This document shows positions 26,686 to 35,141 of a stretch of 64,000 bases of DNA, piece after piece. The stretch comes from JABMMZ01 sp044368575 (GTDB lineage: Bacteria; Bacteroidota; Bacteroidia; NS11-12g; UBA955), in assembly GCA_044368575.1 (NCBI GenBank), contig JBIPPH010000003.1, positions 1 to 64,000 of the forward strand, in the 5' to 3' direction. Position 1 is the stretch's first letter. Each line of letters starts with the position of its first letter. Under the pieces are notes generated by a model. It was not told the DNA's origin and searched no databases. It was given only the letters and a program-made list of their open reading frames with translations. Made by a program: the position numbers and the translations under genes.

Positions 26686-26710
26686 AAAGTCCCAATCGGG
26701 ACTTTTTTTT
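26686..26710 (+). terminator. Rho-independent terminator after rpmE2
   Basis: Stem AAAGTCCC (26686-26693) with GGGACTTT (26698-26705), a four-base loop, then a run of T to 26710. Confidence 0.85.
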
Positions 26711-26743
26711 TATATGTGACTTTTTAACTTAATTTGATTTAAA

Positions 26744-27916
26744 ATGAATTGTATTTTATTTGATGATGTTCATACACAAGCCTTGTTGCCATTAACGTAC
26801 ACAAGGCCTGCAGCTCACATAAGATGTGGTATTTTAACCATTGCCGAGAAATGGGAAAGGCACATGCAACAGTCTTTTTCATATTTCACAGCTGATTACC
26901 TTTCAGAAAAATACCCACTAACGATTGGCTCAGATAACTTGTGTATTAATGGCAGATTATTGCCGAATCCAACATTAATTTCAGCCATAAAGGCTTTGCA
27001 GCTTAATCAGTCGTTGGAGGCCAATGGCATTACTTTGGCCTATCGATCAACATCGGCATCAGCAACAGAAGAAATGGAAGCCATTGTTTTTGATGCTGAA
27101 TATCAAATCATCAATAGAGTACACGATATTTTTTCTATTAATCACAGCGCAATTGAGGCGGATTTTAATTTGCTAACAGCCAATAGAAAGTCTGCTGAAA
27201 TTTCAAACAGCAATACCATTTTAGGTCAACACCCTATTTTTATTGAAGAAGGCGCTCAAGTCGAGGCCGCTGTATTGAATGCTAAAGAGGGTTGCATATA
27301 CATTGGTAAGGATGCCGAAATTATGGAAGGTGCCTTGATCAGAGGGCCTTTTGCTTTGTGTGAACACGCCACAGTTAAAATGGGGGCTAAAATTTATACA
27401 GGCACCACCATTGGCCCGCATTGTAAAGTGGGGGGTGAGGTGAGTAATTCCGTCATGTTTGCCTATTCCAATAAAGGCCATGATGGCTTTTTGGGGAATT
27501 CAGTGATTGGTGAATGGTGTAATTTGGGCGCAGATAGCAATAACAGTAATCTTAAAAACAATTACGAAATGGTTAAACTCTGGAATTATGCTAGCCAAAG
27601 ATTTGAAAAAACTGGCTTGCAATTTTGTGGTTTAATTATGGGCGATCATAGCAAATGTGGTATCAATACCATGTTTAATACAGGCACTGTAGTCGGGGTT
27701 TCTGCTAATATTTTTGGCAGTGGTTTCCCAAGACAATTTGTGCCATCCTTTAGTTGGGGTGGTTCTCAGGGTTTTGAAACCTATTCACTCGACAAAGCTT
27801 GTCAAACGGCAGATTTAGTTATGCAGCGCAGGCATTTAAACTTAAGCGCAACAGACAAACAAATTTTAAACTATATTTTTAATCAAGACAAAACACATAG
27901 AAACTGGGAATCATGA
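26744..27916 (+). CDS. GlmU-like putative sugar nucleotidyltransferase
   Basis: A 390-aa protein of the 'GlmU family' found throughout Bacteroidota. The N-terminal domain (NTP_transf_4-like, 'NCILFDDVHTQALLPLTYTRPAAHIRCGILTIAEKW') is a degenerate nucleotidyltransferase fold without the classic GxGTRM loop. From about residue 160 a left-handed beta-helix of hexapeptide repeats follows ('GCIYIGKDAEIMEGALIRGPFALCEHATVKMGAKIY'), typical of acyl- or acetyltransferases. Function is probably sugar-phosphate handling in envelope synthesis, unproven. The tpiA ATG overlaps its stop codon (ATGA). Confidence 0.82.
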   Translation: MNCILFDDVHTQALLPLTYTRPAAHIRCGILTIAEKWERHMQQSFSYFTADYLSEKYPLTIGSDNLCINGRLLPNPTLISAIKALQLNQSLEANGITLAYRSTSASATEEMEAIVFDAEYQIINRVHDIFSINHSAIEADFNLLTANRKSAEISNSNTILGQHPIFIEEGAQVEAAVLNAKEGCIYIGKDAEIMEGALIRGPFALCEHATVKMGAKIYTGTTIGPHCKVGGEVSNSVMFAYSNKGHDGFLGNSVIGEWCNLGADSNNSNLKNNYEMVKLWNYASQRFEKTGLQFCGLIMGDHSKCGINTMFNTGTVVGVSANIFGSGFPRQFVPSFSWGGSQGFETYSLDKACQTADLVMQRRHLNLSATDKQILNYIFNQDKTHRNWES

Positions 27917-28674
27917 GTAAAAGACAACAGATTGCAGCTGGCAATTGGAAAATGCACAAAACCTTTGTAGAAGGTCAAGGATTGGCGCAAGAAATTCGCA
28001 CCATGTCTGAATCAGAATTAACTAACGGCGCTAAATTGCTAATATTTCCGCCATTTATACATTTACAAGCATTGGTAAAGCAAATGGAAGGCTCTGCTAT
28101 TGGTGTAGGTGCTCAAAACATTAATGAGCATGAACAAGGGGCCTACACTGGCGAAATTTCAGCGGCCATGTTGAAGTCTATTGGCGTTCAATATACTTTG
28201 GTTGGTCACAGTGAAAGACGCCAGTATTATAATGAAACCAATGCCTCTTGTGCGGCTAAATTGACCGCTGCTATCAAACACCAAATCATTCCTGTGTATT
28301 GTATAGGTGAGACCCTTAGCGAAAGAGAGGCCAATAAGCATTTTGACGTTGTTAGTGAACAACTAGCGGCCTTAAAAGTATTGTCGGCAGAAGAGATGTC
28401 TTCATGCATTGTGGCTTACGAACCAGTGTGGGCTATTGGCACTGGTGTTACGGCAAGTGCAGAACAAGCCAATGAAATGCATATTCATATTCGCAAAACC
28501 ATAGCGACTTTGTTTAACCATAGTATAGCAGACGCTGTTGCTATTTTATACGGTGGAAGTGTAAAGCCTGATAACGCACAAGCGCTGTTTTCAATGTCTG
28601 ATATTGATGGCGGTTTAATAGGTGGTGCAGCCTTGTCTTCAAGAGACTTTATCAATATTGCTAAAGGCTTTTAA
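27913..28674 (+). CDS. tpiA: Triosephosphate isomerase
   Basis: A 253-aa TIM barrel that interconverts dihydroxyacetone phosphate and glyceraldehyde-3-phosphate in glycolysis. Catalytic residues are all visible: Asn11 and Lys13 ('AAGNWKMHK'), His99 ('VGHSERR') and Glu170 ('AYEPVWAIGTG'); the phosphate loop is 'ILYGGSVKPDN' and 'GGLIGGAAL'. Coupled to the GlmU-like gene by ATGA overlap. Its stop abuts the stop of the convergent phosphopantetheinyl transferase gene as TAATTA with no spacer. Confidence 0.97.
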   Translation: MSKRQQIAAGNWKMHKTFVEGQGLAQEIRTMSESELTNGAKLLIFPPFIHLQALVKQMEGSAIGVGAQNINEHEQGAYTGEISAAMLKSIGVQYTLVGHSERRQYYNETNASCAAKLTAAIKHQIIPVYCIGETLSEREANKHFDVVSEQLAALKVLSAEEMSSCIVAYEPVWAIGTGVTASAEQANEMHIHIRKTIATLFNHSIADAVAILYGGSVKPDNAQALFSMSDIDGGLIGGAALSSRDFINIAKGF

Positions 28675-29277
28675 TTAAAGGCTCCAAACCAATAATTTGT
28701 TGTCGACGTAAAGGTGCTCAAGAAAGACTGTTTTTTGAGTGGTTTCAGTCTGAATTATGCCCTTCAATTGCGGTTGATTTTGAACGCTTAAATGGGTCTT
28801 AAAGTCAAGTGCCTTCTCGGCGTAAATTTTATATAATACTTCTTTAGCAGACCACACCAACAAAGCCATTTCTGGTTTACCTTCTGGGTCAATATCACTT
28901 GGGCTTATGAATTTGCTGGCCAATTTTAGAATATTAGGTCTTGGAAATTCTATATCAATGCCAATGTTACTAGCTTCTGGATTAGTATCAATGTAGACAC
29001 TTACCCAGTTTTTAGAGTGACTAATTGAGATCTTGCTTTGAATTTGATCTAATAGGGGCTGCCCTTTGGGAGAGTATGCGAGCAAATTGTCAATCTTTTT
29101 GTTCAACAAATGATTGATTAAAAAGCGCGTGCAAGCCTTGCATAATTGTTGTTCTTCGAGCAGTGTTTGATCGGGATGAATTGAAATTTTTTCTAAAAAA
29201 AAACTTAAAGGTTCGGAGATTTCCCAAACCGCTAGTTTCTTTGTAGCATCAATTTGTTTTTCAAGTCTAAGTGGCAT
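28675..29277 (-). CDS. 4'-phosphopantetheinyl transferase family protein
   Basis: A 200-aa enzyme that would move the 4'-phosphopantetheine arm of CoA to a carrier-protein serine. The Sfp/AcpS superfamily metal and CoA motifs are 'GIDIE' (106-110) and 'WSAKEVLYK' (142-150); 'FISPSDID..' and 'SHSKNWVSVYI' are the expected flanks. The target carrier protein is unknown; Bacteroidota often use such an Sfp-type enzyme as the main holo-ACP synthase. Its start codon shares the CATG at 29275-29278 with the divergent WD40 gene, and a promoter-like TATTTTTA lies inside that neighbour. Confidence 0.88.
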   Translation of the reverse strand: MPLRLEKQIDATKKLAVWEISEPLSFFLEKISIHPDQTLLEEQQLCKACTRFLINHLLNKKIDNLLAYSPKGQPLLDQIQSKISISHSKNWVSVYIDTNPEASNIGIDIEFPRPNILKLASKFISPSDIDPEGKPEMALLVWSAKEVLYKIYAEKALDFKTHLSVQNQPQLKGIIQTETTQKTVFLEHLYVDNKLLVWSL

Positions 29278-30145
29278 GCCAATTAATGTTGTAAAAATAC
29301 GCGAGTTTATAGCACATACACAAGCAGTTTATACGCTGTGTTTATCAGGTAAGCCTTTGGGATTTTACAGTGCTGGCGCTGACGGACAAATACTTGAATG
29401 GGAGGGAAGGTCCAATGAAGTCGTCAGGTTAGCTCAATGCAGTTCAGCTGTATATGCATTGGCTAAGTTTAATCAGTATTTATTAGCCGGTTGTAGTAAA
29501 GGGCAGTTGTACCTCTATGATAGTGCCCTTGTCAAATGTATTCAAATGGCCGCTGCTCCGATCTTTGATATTTTAGCCTTCAATGATCAATTGCTCATTG
29601 TTCAAGGCAATGGCACTTGCACAGTTTTCAATTCAGCATTAGAACCGATAAAAACCATTGTCGTTTCAGATAAACCATTGCGTAAAATAGTGCTGCATCA
29701 AAATCAACTATATTTTTGTGGAAGCAAAGGGCTTGTTTATCAATTTGATGAGAACTTAAATCCAATAGGCTCCTTGCCAATAAACGACACAACCTTATTT
29801 ACCATGGCATATGATTCAATCAATCAATTGGCATTTGTGGCAGGTAGATCTGGGCAACTCATGCGTTTCAATCAAGAGGGAGTGATTGAAATGGTCCAAG
29901 CCCATAGTGGCACTATTCATGATTTAGCATTGTCTGAAGACGCTCAATTATTGGCCAGCGCCAGTATGGATAAGAGTATTCGATTATGGCAGCCTAATCC
30001 ACTCAAATTGCTTAAAGTGGTAAATTACGATAAACAAAAAGCCCATCAGAATTCAGTGAATAAAATTTTGTGGTTTGAAAAAAACAATTTTATTTCGTGC
30101 AGCGATGACCACACAATTCAGTGGTTTCAAATACAAGAATCATGA
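29276..30145 (+). CDS. WD40-repeat beta-propeller protein
   Basis: A 289-aa cytoplasmic protein made of six or seven WD40-like blades: 'FYSAGADGQILEWE', 'LLAGCSKGQLYLYD', 'LYFCGSKGLVYQFD', 'FVAGRSGQLMRFN', 'LLASASMDKSIRLWQ', 'FISCSDDHTIQWFQ'. No signal peptide, so it probably acts as a scaffold in the cytoplasm. It shares CATG with the start of the divergent phosphopantetheinyl transferase gene, and its stop overlaps the dcd start (ATGA), so it is co-translated with dcd. Confidence 0.85.
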   Translation: MPINVVKIREFIAHTQAVYTLCLSGKPLGFYSAGADGQILEWEGRSNEVVRLAQCSSAVYALAKFNQYLLAGCSKGQLYLYDSALVKCIQMAAAPIFDILAFNDQLLIVQGNGTCTVFNSALEPIKTIVVSDKPLRKIVLHQNQLYFCGSKGLVYQFDENLNPIGSLPINDTTLFTMAYDSINQLAFVAGRSGQLMRFNQEGVIEMVQAHSGTIHDLALSEDAQLLASASMDKSIRLWQPNPLKLLKVVNYDKQKAHQNSVNKILWFEKNNFISCSDDHTIQWFQIQES

Positions 30146-30678
30146 TTTTAACAGATTACCAAATACTCGATGAGATTGAAAAAGGATCCATTTTAATTGA
30201 ACCATTTAGAGCAGATTGTTTAGGCACTAATAGCTATGATGTGCATTTAGGTCGTTACTTAGCCACCTACAAAGACAGAGTGCTTGACGCTAAAGCTCAC
30301 AATAAAATTGATCATTTTGAAATTCCACAAGAGGGCTTTGTTTTACAACCAGGCACTTTGTATTTGGGTGTAACAGAAGAATACACAGAAACCCATAACC
30401 ATGTACCTTTTTTAGAAGGCAAAAGCAGTACAGGTCGTTTAGGTATAGATATTCATGCAACGGCTGGTAAAGGCGATATTGGTTTTTGCAATACTTGGAC
30501 ACTTGAAATCAGCGTGTCTCAGCCAGTAAGAGTTTATGCTGGTATGCCAATTGGGCAATTGATCTATTTTGTAGTGAATGGTGAGGTTAAAACCATGTAT
30601 AACAAAAAGAAAAATGCCAAATACAACACCCGCACCATACGTCCAGTTGAAAGTATGATGTGGAAGAACAAATTCTAA
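30142..30678 (+). CDS. dcd: dCTP deaminase
   Basis: A 178-aa dUTPase-fold enzyme that deaminates dCTP to dUTP for dTTP synthesis. 'SYDVHLGRYLATY', 'FLEGKSSTGRLGIDIHATAGKGDIGF' and 'TLEISVSQPVRVYAGMPIGQLIYF' are diagnostic; the glutamate in 'TLEI' is the catalytic base. The ATG at 30142 overlaps the WD40 stop (ATGA) and begins 'MILTDYQIL'; an upstream GTG at 30121 lies inside the WD40 gene and is not used. Its stop abuts the convergent lipoprotein gene's stop (TAATTA). Confidence 0.95.
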   Translation: MILTDYQILDEIEKGSILIEPFRADCLGTNSYDVHLGRYLATYKDRVLDAKAHNKIDHFEIPQEGFVLQPGTLYLGVTEEYTETHNHVPFLEGKSSTGRLGIDIHATAGKGDIGFCNTWTLEISVSQPVRVYAGMPIGQLIYFVVNGEVKTMYNKKKNAKYNTRTIRPVESMMWKNKF

Positions 30679-31194
30679 TTAGAAGTTAAATTTTAATGTA
30701 GGCGTCTGTAAAAGATTGCTAACATGTAATTGCCTATCAATGATTTGTATGGTATAATACATCGAATCAGGTTGAATGCCAGGATAGGGCAGTGCTTTAA
30801 TTTTAAGGGTAATATCGCCAAAAATAGCTTTGTTTTTTCCTGTTGGGGTAATGTTGCCAATGCGGTCATTAAAGTTAACCGAATCGTTGCTTAAAGGGAT
30901 GGCAATTTTCTGCGCAACACCATTGTCAACTCGGTAAACATTCACTAATAAATTGTAAAAATAAGGGCTGCCGTAATTGAATGGGGCTGCAGTATCTTCA
31001 GAAGATAAGCCAATGTCACCATCGCCATCGGTATAATGAAAACTGATTTCAACAGCTGAGTCTTTGCCGTTTAATTGGAACTGTTTGGGGCTTTCATTTA
31101 AGCTGATAACAGGTTCATTGGGGAAATTAAATTCAGTGGTCTGGCAAGCAGCCAATACTAAAAAACCAAATATTTTAATATATTTTTGAACCAT
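30679..31194 (-). CDS. Hypothetical lipoprotein
   Basis: A 171-aa protein with a lipoprotein signal peptide ('GFLVLAAC', lipobox cysteine Cys17). The mature part contains 'VEISFHYTDGDGDIGLSSED', an Asp/Gly-rich motif shared by many small Bacteroidota lipoproteins of unknown function. It is probably anchored in the outer membrane. It shares the CATG start site at 31192-31195 with the divergent LuxE-like gene. Confidence 0.72.
   Translation of the reverse strand: MVQKYIKIFGFLVLAACQTTEFNFPNEPVISLNESPKQFQLNGKDSAVEISFHYTDGDGDIGLSSEDTAAPFNYGSPYFYNLLVNVYRVDNGVAQKIAIPLSNDSVNFNDRIGNITPTGKNKAIFGDITLKIKALPYPGIQPDSMYYTIQIIDRQLHVSNLLQTPTLKFNF
31181..31188 (+). promoter_or_regulatory. -7 element 4 nt upstream of the LuxE-like gene
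   Basis: TATTTTTG fits TAnnTTTG, lies inside the first codons of the opposite-strand lipoprotein gene, and ends four bases before the ATG at 31193. Confidence 0.35.
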
Positions 31195-32179
31195 GTCTGT
31201 GCGTGAATGGCAAAGTCAATTATTGCATCTGCATCCTGAGCAATTTGAAGCAGTCGCCTTAGAGGTTTTTGCTTATCAATATGAACATTGCTCAGTGTAT
31301 AGGCATTACCTCAATCACTTGTCATTCGATCGTTCAAAAGTACTTGATTTCAATCAAATCCCCTATTTGCCCATTGCTTTTTTTAAACAGCACCAAGTTT
31401 CAAGCGGCGCTTTTGAAGCTGAAACGGTTTTTGAAAGCAGTTCAACTACAGGTATAGGCGTTAGTAAACACTTCGTTAAAGACTTGTCATGGTATAAACA
31501 GGTGTTTACCGCTGCTTTTGACTTTCATTTTGGCGCTTACCAACAATTCGCTCATTTGGGTTTATTGCCGAATTATTTGGAGCGATCCAACTCCTCTTTA
31601 ATTGTTCAAGTCAATCACTTTGTTCAAAGTACACTCGCCTTAGGCTCACAGTTTTATTTGTATGATTGGGCAGCTTTATTGAAGCAAATCCAGGTCAACA
31701 AGAGTCGTCAATTTCCTACTGTTTTATGGGGCGTGTCATTTGCCTTACTTGATTTAGCAGAATCTCACTCAGTTGATTTGTCGCATTGTATTATCATCGA
31801 AACAGGAGGCATGAAAGGCCGTCGTAAGGAAATCACCAGACAAGAATTGCATGGTGAATTGTGTAGCGCATTTAACACAAAAAGCATAGCAACTGAATAT
31901 GGTATGACAGAACTCATGTCTCAAGCCTATTCAAAAGCCAATGGACAACTACTCTGTCCACCCTGGATGAGGATTCAGATCAGAGAAATGAATGATCCAT
32001 TTACAGTTTTAGGTCCAGAACAACATGGGGCCATTAATATTGTTGATTTAGCCAATTTCAATACTTGTGCTTTTATTGAAACATCTGACTTAGGTAAAAA
32101 ACATGCCAATGGCTGTTTTGAAGTCTTAGGGAGAATGGATTATAGTGATACCCGTGGTTGTAGTTTAATGCTGTCATGA
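31193..32179 (+). CDS. LuxE/PaaK-like acyl-protein synthetase
   Basis: A 328-aa adenylate-forming protein of the LuxE (acyl-protein synthetase) family, related to phenylacetate-CoA ligase. 'FESSSTTGIGVSKHFV' is the AMP-binding P-loop, 'IIETGGMKGRRKEITR' and 'SIATEYGMTELMSQAY' are further ANL motifs, and 'LGRMDYSDTRGCSLML' the C-terminal hinge. It would activate a carboxylic acid as an adenylate; no LuxC or LuxD partner is nearby, so it is not a luminescence gene. The CPBP-like gene overlaps its stop (ATGA). Confidence 0.82.
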   Translation: MSVREWQSQLLHLHPEQFEAVALEVFAYQYEHCSVYRHYLNHLSFDRSKVLDFNQIPYLPIAFFKQHQVSSGAFEAETVFESSSTTGIGVSKHFVKDLSWYKQVFTAAFDFHFGAYQQFAHLGLLPNYLERSNSSLIVQVNHFVQSTLALGSQFYLYDWAALLKQIQVNKSRQFPTVLWGVSFALLDLAESHSVDLSHCIIIETGGMKGRRKEITRQELHGELCSAFNTKSIATEYGMTELMSQAYSKANGQLLCPPWMRIQIREMNDPFTVLGPEQHGAINIVDLANFNTCAFIETSDLGKKHANGCFEVLGRMDYSDTRGCSLMLS

Positions 32180-33093
32180 TTAAGGCTTTAATAGGAGAAT
32201 TGAAAAATTACCTCAGGGCATTCTCTCTAACACAAGGTGTGTTGTTACTCGCTTTTGCCACTATCAGTGTCAGTTTAAATCATTACTATCACATAGAAAA
32301 GCAATTGCATCAACTTGATTTTTGGCCCAGTCTAGCTGGTTTCTTTCTGATGTATGCCATTCATGTTTATGTTGGTTTCTGCCTTGTCTTGCCAACTATT
32401 CATTTAAGCGGGATAAAGGCCCAATGGCGCATGCATTTGCTTTGGCTTTTAGCCTGTTTGTTGTTTGCTTTTAGGGCTTGTTTTACCTATCACGGCGTGT
32501 GGATTGAAGCTGTTTTTGGGGCAGAGCAAGCGCTGTTAAAATTCAGGGTATTTAACAATGTGTTCAGGGCCTTGTATTGTATTGTGCCGGTCTTTGTAAT
32601 TTGGCTTGTTCATGAATCAGATCATCAACATTTTTACGGGTTAAAACCCTTGAAGTCGCAATATAAATTATATGCCTACCTGCTGTTAGCTATGTTGCCA
32701 CTGATTGCATTAGCTGCTTGTAATCAATCGTTTTTAAGTTACTATCCAAGAGCCAACAAAGTACTTGAAGTGGGCGGTAATTGGCTTGATTTGTGTTTGT
32801 ATGAATTGTTTTACGGGCTTGATTTTGTTTCTATAGAGTTGTTTTTTAGAGGTTTTATGGTCATTGCGTTTATTCGCTATGTTGGTATATATGCAGTGTT
32901 GCCCATGTCATTAATGTATATGTCTATTCATTACGGGAAACCTACAGGAGAAGCCATCAGTTCATTTTTTGGAGGCAGTCTTTTAGGGGTAATGAGCTTT
33001 TATAGTCAATCAATTTTGGGGGGTATTTTCGTGCATATTGGTATAGCCTGGGGTATGGAAATAGGTGCCAGTATTGCACATGCTTACAAATAA
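32176..33093 (+). CDS. CPBP-like intramembrane protease family protein
   Basis: A 305-aa protein with about eight transmembrane helices. The C-terminal half resembles the CPBP (CAAX protease/bacteriocin-processing, ABI) family: 'SIELFFRGF' (Glu221, Arg225), 'MYMSIHYGKP' (His252) and a later 'GIFVHIGIAWGME'. The first glutamate of the EExxxR motif is Ile220, so catalysis is uncertain. It is coupled by ATGA overlap to the LuxE-like gene, and the pair may modify or process a lipid or peptide. Confidence 0.65.
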   Translation: MIKALIGELKNYLRAFSLTQGVLLLAFATISVSLNHYYHIEKQLHQLDFWPSLAGFFLMYAIHVYVGFCLVLPTIHLSGIKAQWRMHLLWLLACLLFAFRACFTYHGVWIEAVFGAEQALLKFRVFNNVFRALYCIVPVFVIWLVHESDHQHFYGLKPLKSQYKLYAYLLLAMLPLIALAACNQSFLSYYPRANKVLEVGGNWLDLCLYELFYGLDFVSIELFFRGFMVIAFIRYVGIYAVLPMSLMYMSIHYGKPTGEAISSFFGGSLLGVMSFYSQSILGGIFVHIGIAWGMEIGASIAHAYK

Positions 33094-33137
33094 TACAGCA
33101 CTGAAATAAATAAGAATAAACTAATTATCTTCGCGGT

Positions 33138-33836
33138 ATGAATAAAGTAGTAGCCAATGCAGAAGAAGCCATAAAAGACATTCAAGATGGCGCTGTGATT
33201 ATGTTAGGCGGCTTTGGATTATGTGGTATTCCTGAAAATTGTATTGCTGCCTTGGTTAAGAAAGGTAGTAAAGAGTTAACTTGTATAAGCAACAATGCTG
33301 GTGTTGATGATTTTGGCATTGGTCTGATGTTGCAAACCAAACAGGTTAAGAAAATGATTTCTTCCTACGTTGGTGAAAATGCAGAGTTTGAACGTCAATT
33401 GTTATCTGGTGAACTTGAGGTTGAATTGATCCCTCAAGGTACTTTAGCTACTCGTTGTATGGCTGCGGGTTATGGTATGCCAGCGGTATACACGCCAGCA
33501 GGGGTTGGTACTGAAGTGTCTATTGGTAAAGAAACTAGAGTGTTTAACGGCAAAACCTATTTATTAGAACATGCTTTCGATGCAGATTTTGCTATTGTAA
33601 AAGCCTGGAAAGGCGATACACATGGCAATTTGATATTTAAAGATTCAGCTAGAAATTTTAATCCATTAATGGCCATGGCCGGAAAGATTACCATTGCAGA
33701 AGTGGAAGAATTGTTGCCAGCTGGCGCATTGAATCCCAATGACATTCACACACCAGGTATTTACGTTCATAGGATTTTTAAAGGTCAAGACTACGAAAAA
33801 CGCATAGAGCAAAGAACCGTAAGACCAGCCAAGTAA
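33138..33836 (+). CDS. 3-oxoacid CoA-transferase subunit A
   Basis: A 232-aa family I CoA-transferase alpha subunit (succinyl-CoA:3-ketoacid type). Diagnostic segments are 'IMLGGFGLCGIPENCIAAL', 'SNNAGVDDFGIGLML', 'MISSYVGENAEFERQ' and 'GYGMPAVYTPAGVGTEV'. The catalytic glutamate sits on subunit B, which is not in the window, so the enzyme must be assembled from a partner elsewhere. Usually A and B are adjacent. Downstream, mnmD follows after 5 nt. A near-match -7 element (TATCTTCG, 33126-33133) lies 4 nt upstream of the ATG. Confidence 0.93.
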   Translation: MNKVVANAEEAIKDIQDGAVIMLGGFGLCGIPENCIAALVKKGSKELTCISNNAGVDDFGIGLMLQTKQVKKMISSYVGENAEFERQLLSGELEVELIPQGTLATRCMAAGYGMPAVYTPAGVGTEVSIGKETRVFNGKTYLLEHAFDADFAIVKAWKGDTHGNLIFKDSARNFNPLMAMAGKITIAEVEELLPAGALNPNDIHTPGIYVHRIFKGQDYEKRIEQRTVRPAK

Positions 33837-33841
33837 TTAAT

Positions 33842-34519
33842 TTGCTGCAAGACATTCAAATTCAAGGAACAGAAGATGGCAGTGCTACATTGTATTTGCC
33901 AGGCTTATTAGAAACCTATCATTCCAATAAAGGCGCAATAGGGGAGAGTTGGCATGTGTATATTCAAAATGGTCTTTTGCCAAAATTATCTGAGGCCTCT
34001 TCTTTAACTATTCTTGAAGTTGGATTCGGTACTGGATTAAATGTTCTGCTAAGCCTTGAAGCGACTTCCGAACTTCATTCGATTCGGATGATGTCATTAG
34101 AGCCTTATTTGTTAAGCTTGCCATTATTAGCATCCTATTACCAACATTTTGAACAGGTGCCAAAGCACTTAAGTTCTTTGCCCACCCTGTTGGCTAGTGA
34201 GCAAATGCAGACCATACAAGCAGGGTTCCAATTTCAATTAATACCATCGAAATTAGAAGACTTAAGTAAAACTCAAATGGCTTTTGATGGCCCAATTGAT
34301 TTGGTTTATTTTGATGCGTTTGCACCTTCTAAACAACCTGAAGTATGGCAAATAGAATGTTTTAAAAAACTCTATGAATTAATGGCCCATAAAGGCAGAT
34401 TGGTGACCTACTGTGCACAAGGACAATTTAAAAGACATTTAAAACAAATTGGGTTTGAGGTTTATAATCCACCAGGGGCATTCGGGAAACGTGAAATGAC
34501 GGTTGCCATAAAGCCTTAA
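33842..34519 (+). CDS. mnmD: tRNA (mnm5s2U34) methyltransferase MnmD
   Basis: A 225-aa SAM-dependent methyltransferase that finishes the 5-methylaminomethyl group on the wobble uridine of some tRNAs; it equals the N-terminal half of enterobacterial MnmC. 'ILEVGFGTGLN' is the SAM loop and 'VYFDAFAPSKQPEVW' the active-site segment; 'YHSNKGAIGESWHVYIQNGL' is the conserved N-terminal block. No ATG exists before that block: the first start codon is TTG at 33842, five bases after the CoA-transferase stop. Confidence 0.87.
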   Translation: MLQDIQIQGTEDGSATLYLPGLLETYHSNKGAIGESWHVYIQNGLLPKLSEASSLTILEVGFGTGLNVLLSLEATSELHSIRMMSLEPYLLSLPLLASYYQHFEQVPKHLSSLPTLLASEQMQTIQAGFQFQLIPSKLEDLSKTQMAFDGPIDLVYFDAFAPSKQPEVWQIECFKKLYELMAHKGRLVTYCAQGQFKRHLKQIGFEVYNPPGAFGKREMTVAIKP

Positions 34520-34538
34520 TTCATGTAATATTGTAGCT

Positions 34539-35141
34539 ATGGAACTTCAACTGATAGATATCGGTAAACGTTATGCCAATCATTGGTTGTTCCGTCATGT
34601 GCAAATGTCATTAACAACTGGCGATGTGCTCTCTGTTCAAGGTGGAAATGGTTTTGGGAAATCTACCCTCATGCAAATACTTTATGGCTTTATAGAGCCT
34701 AGCGAAGGACAAGTGGTAATTGATGGGAAAGCAGATTTTAAGGCCAATCAATTGTTTAGTTATACTGGTCCTTATATGGAGTTGCCTATGTCATGTTCCA
34801 TCGAAGAAATTCATGAGTTGTATAGCAAAGCCAATAAAATTGCTTTATCACTAGAGGCCTTTTATGACTATACCCAACTTAAGTTCTCAAAACAAAGCCC
34901 AATACAGTTTATGTCTTCAGGGCAAATACAAAAACTAAAAACAGCACTTTGTTTTTGTAGTACTTCTCCAATTCTTTTGTTAGATGAGCCTCTGAGCAAT
35001 ATTGATCAAGCAGGTGAATTATGGTACAAAAATTGTCTTAACAACCTTAACAATAAAATTGTCGTCATAGCAGGTAATTATGAACAAGAATTTTCTAGTG
35101 CCAAGCACCATTTGGATCTTAAACAGTATAAAACCTTCTAA
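34539..35141 (+). CDS. ABC transporter ATP-binding protein, orphan
   Basis: A 200-aa ABC ATPase. Walker A 'GGNGFGKST' (35-43), signature 'MSSGQ' (125-129, replacing LSGGQ) and Walker B 'ILLLDEP' (145-151) are present. It is short, like CcmA-type ATPases, and no permease gene is adjacent, so its membrane partner is unknown. A TAATATTG element (34526-34533) is five bases upstream of the ATG. The following secreted-protein gene starts 62 nt inside its 3' end. Confidence 0.86.
   Translation: MELQLIDIGKRYANHWLFRHVQMSLTTGDVLSVQGGNGFGKSTLMQILYGFIEPSEGQVVIDGKADFKANQLFSYTGPYMELPMSCSIEEIHELYSKANKIALSLEAFYDYTQLKFSKQSPIQFMSSGQIQKLKTALCFCSTSPILLLDEPLSNIDQAGELWYKNCLNNLNNKIVVIAGNYEQEFSSAKHHLDLKQYKTF

Noticed and set aside
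31193..32179. LuxE-like gene as part of a bioluminescence (lux) cluster
   Set aside because: No luxA, luxB, luxC or luxD nearby; LuxE-type adenylating proteins are common in this phylum for other purposes.
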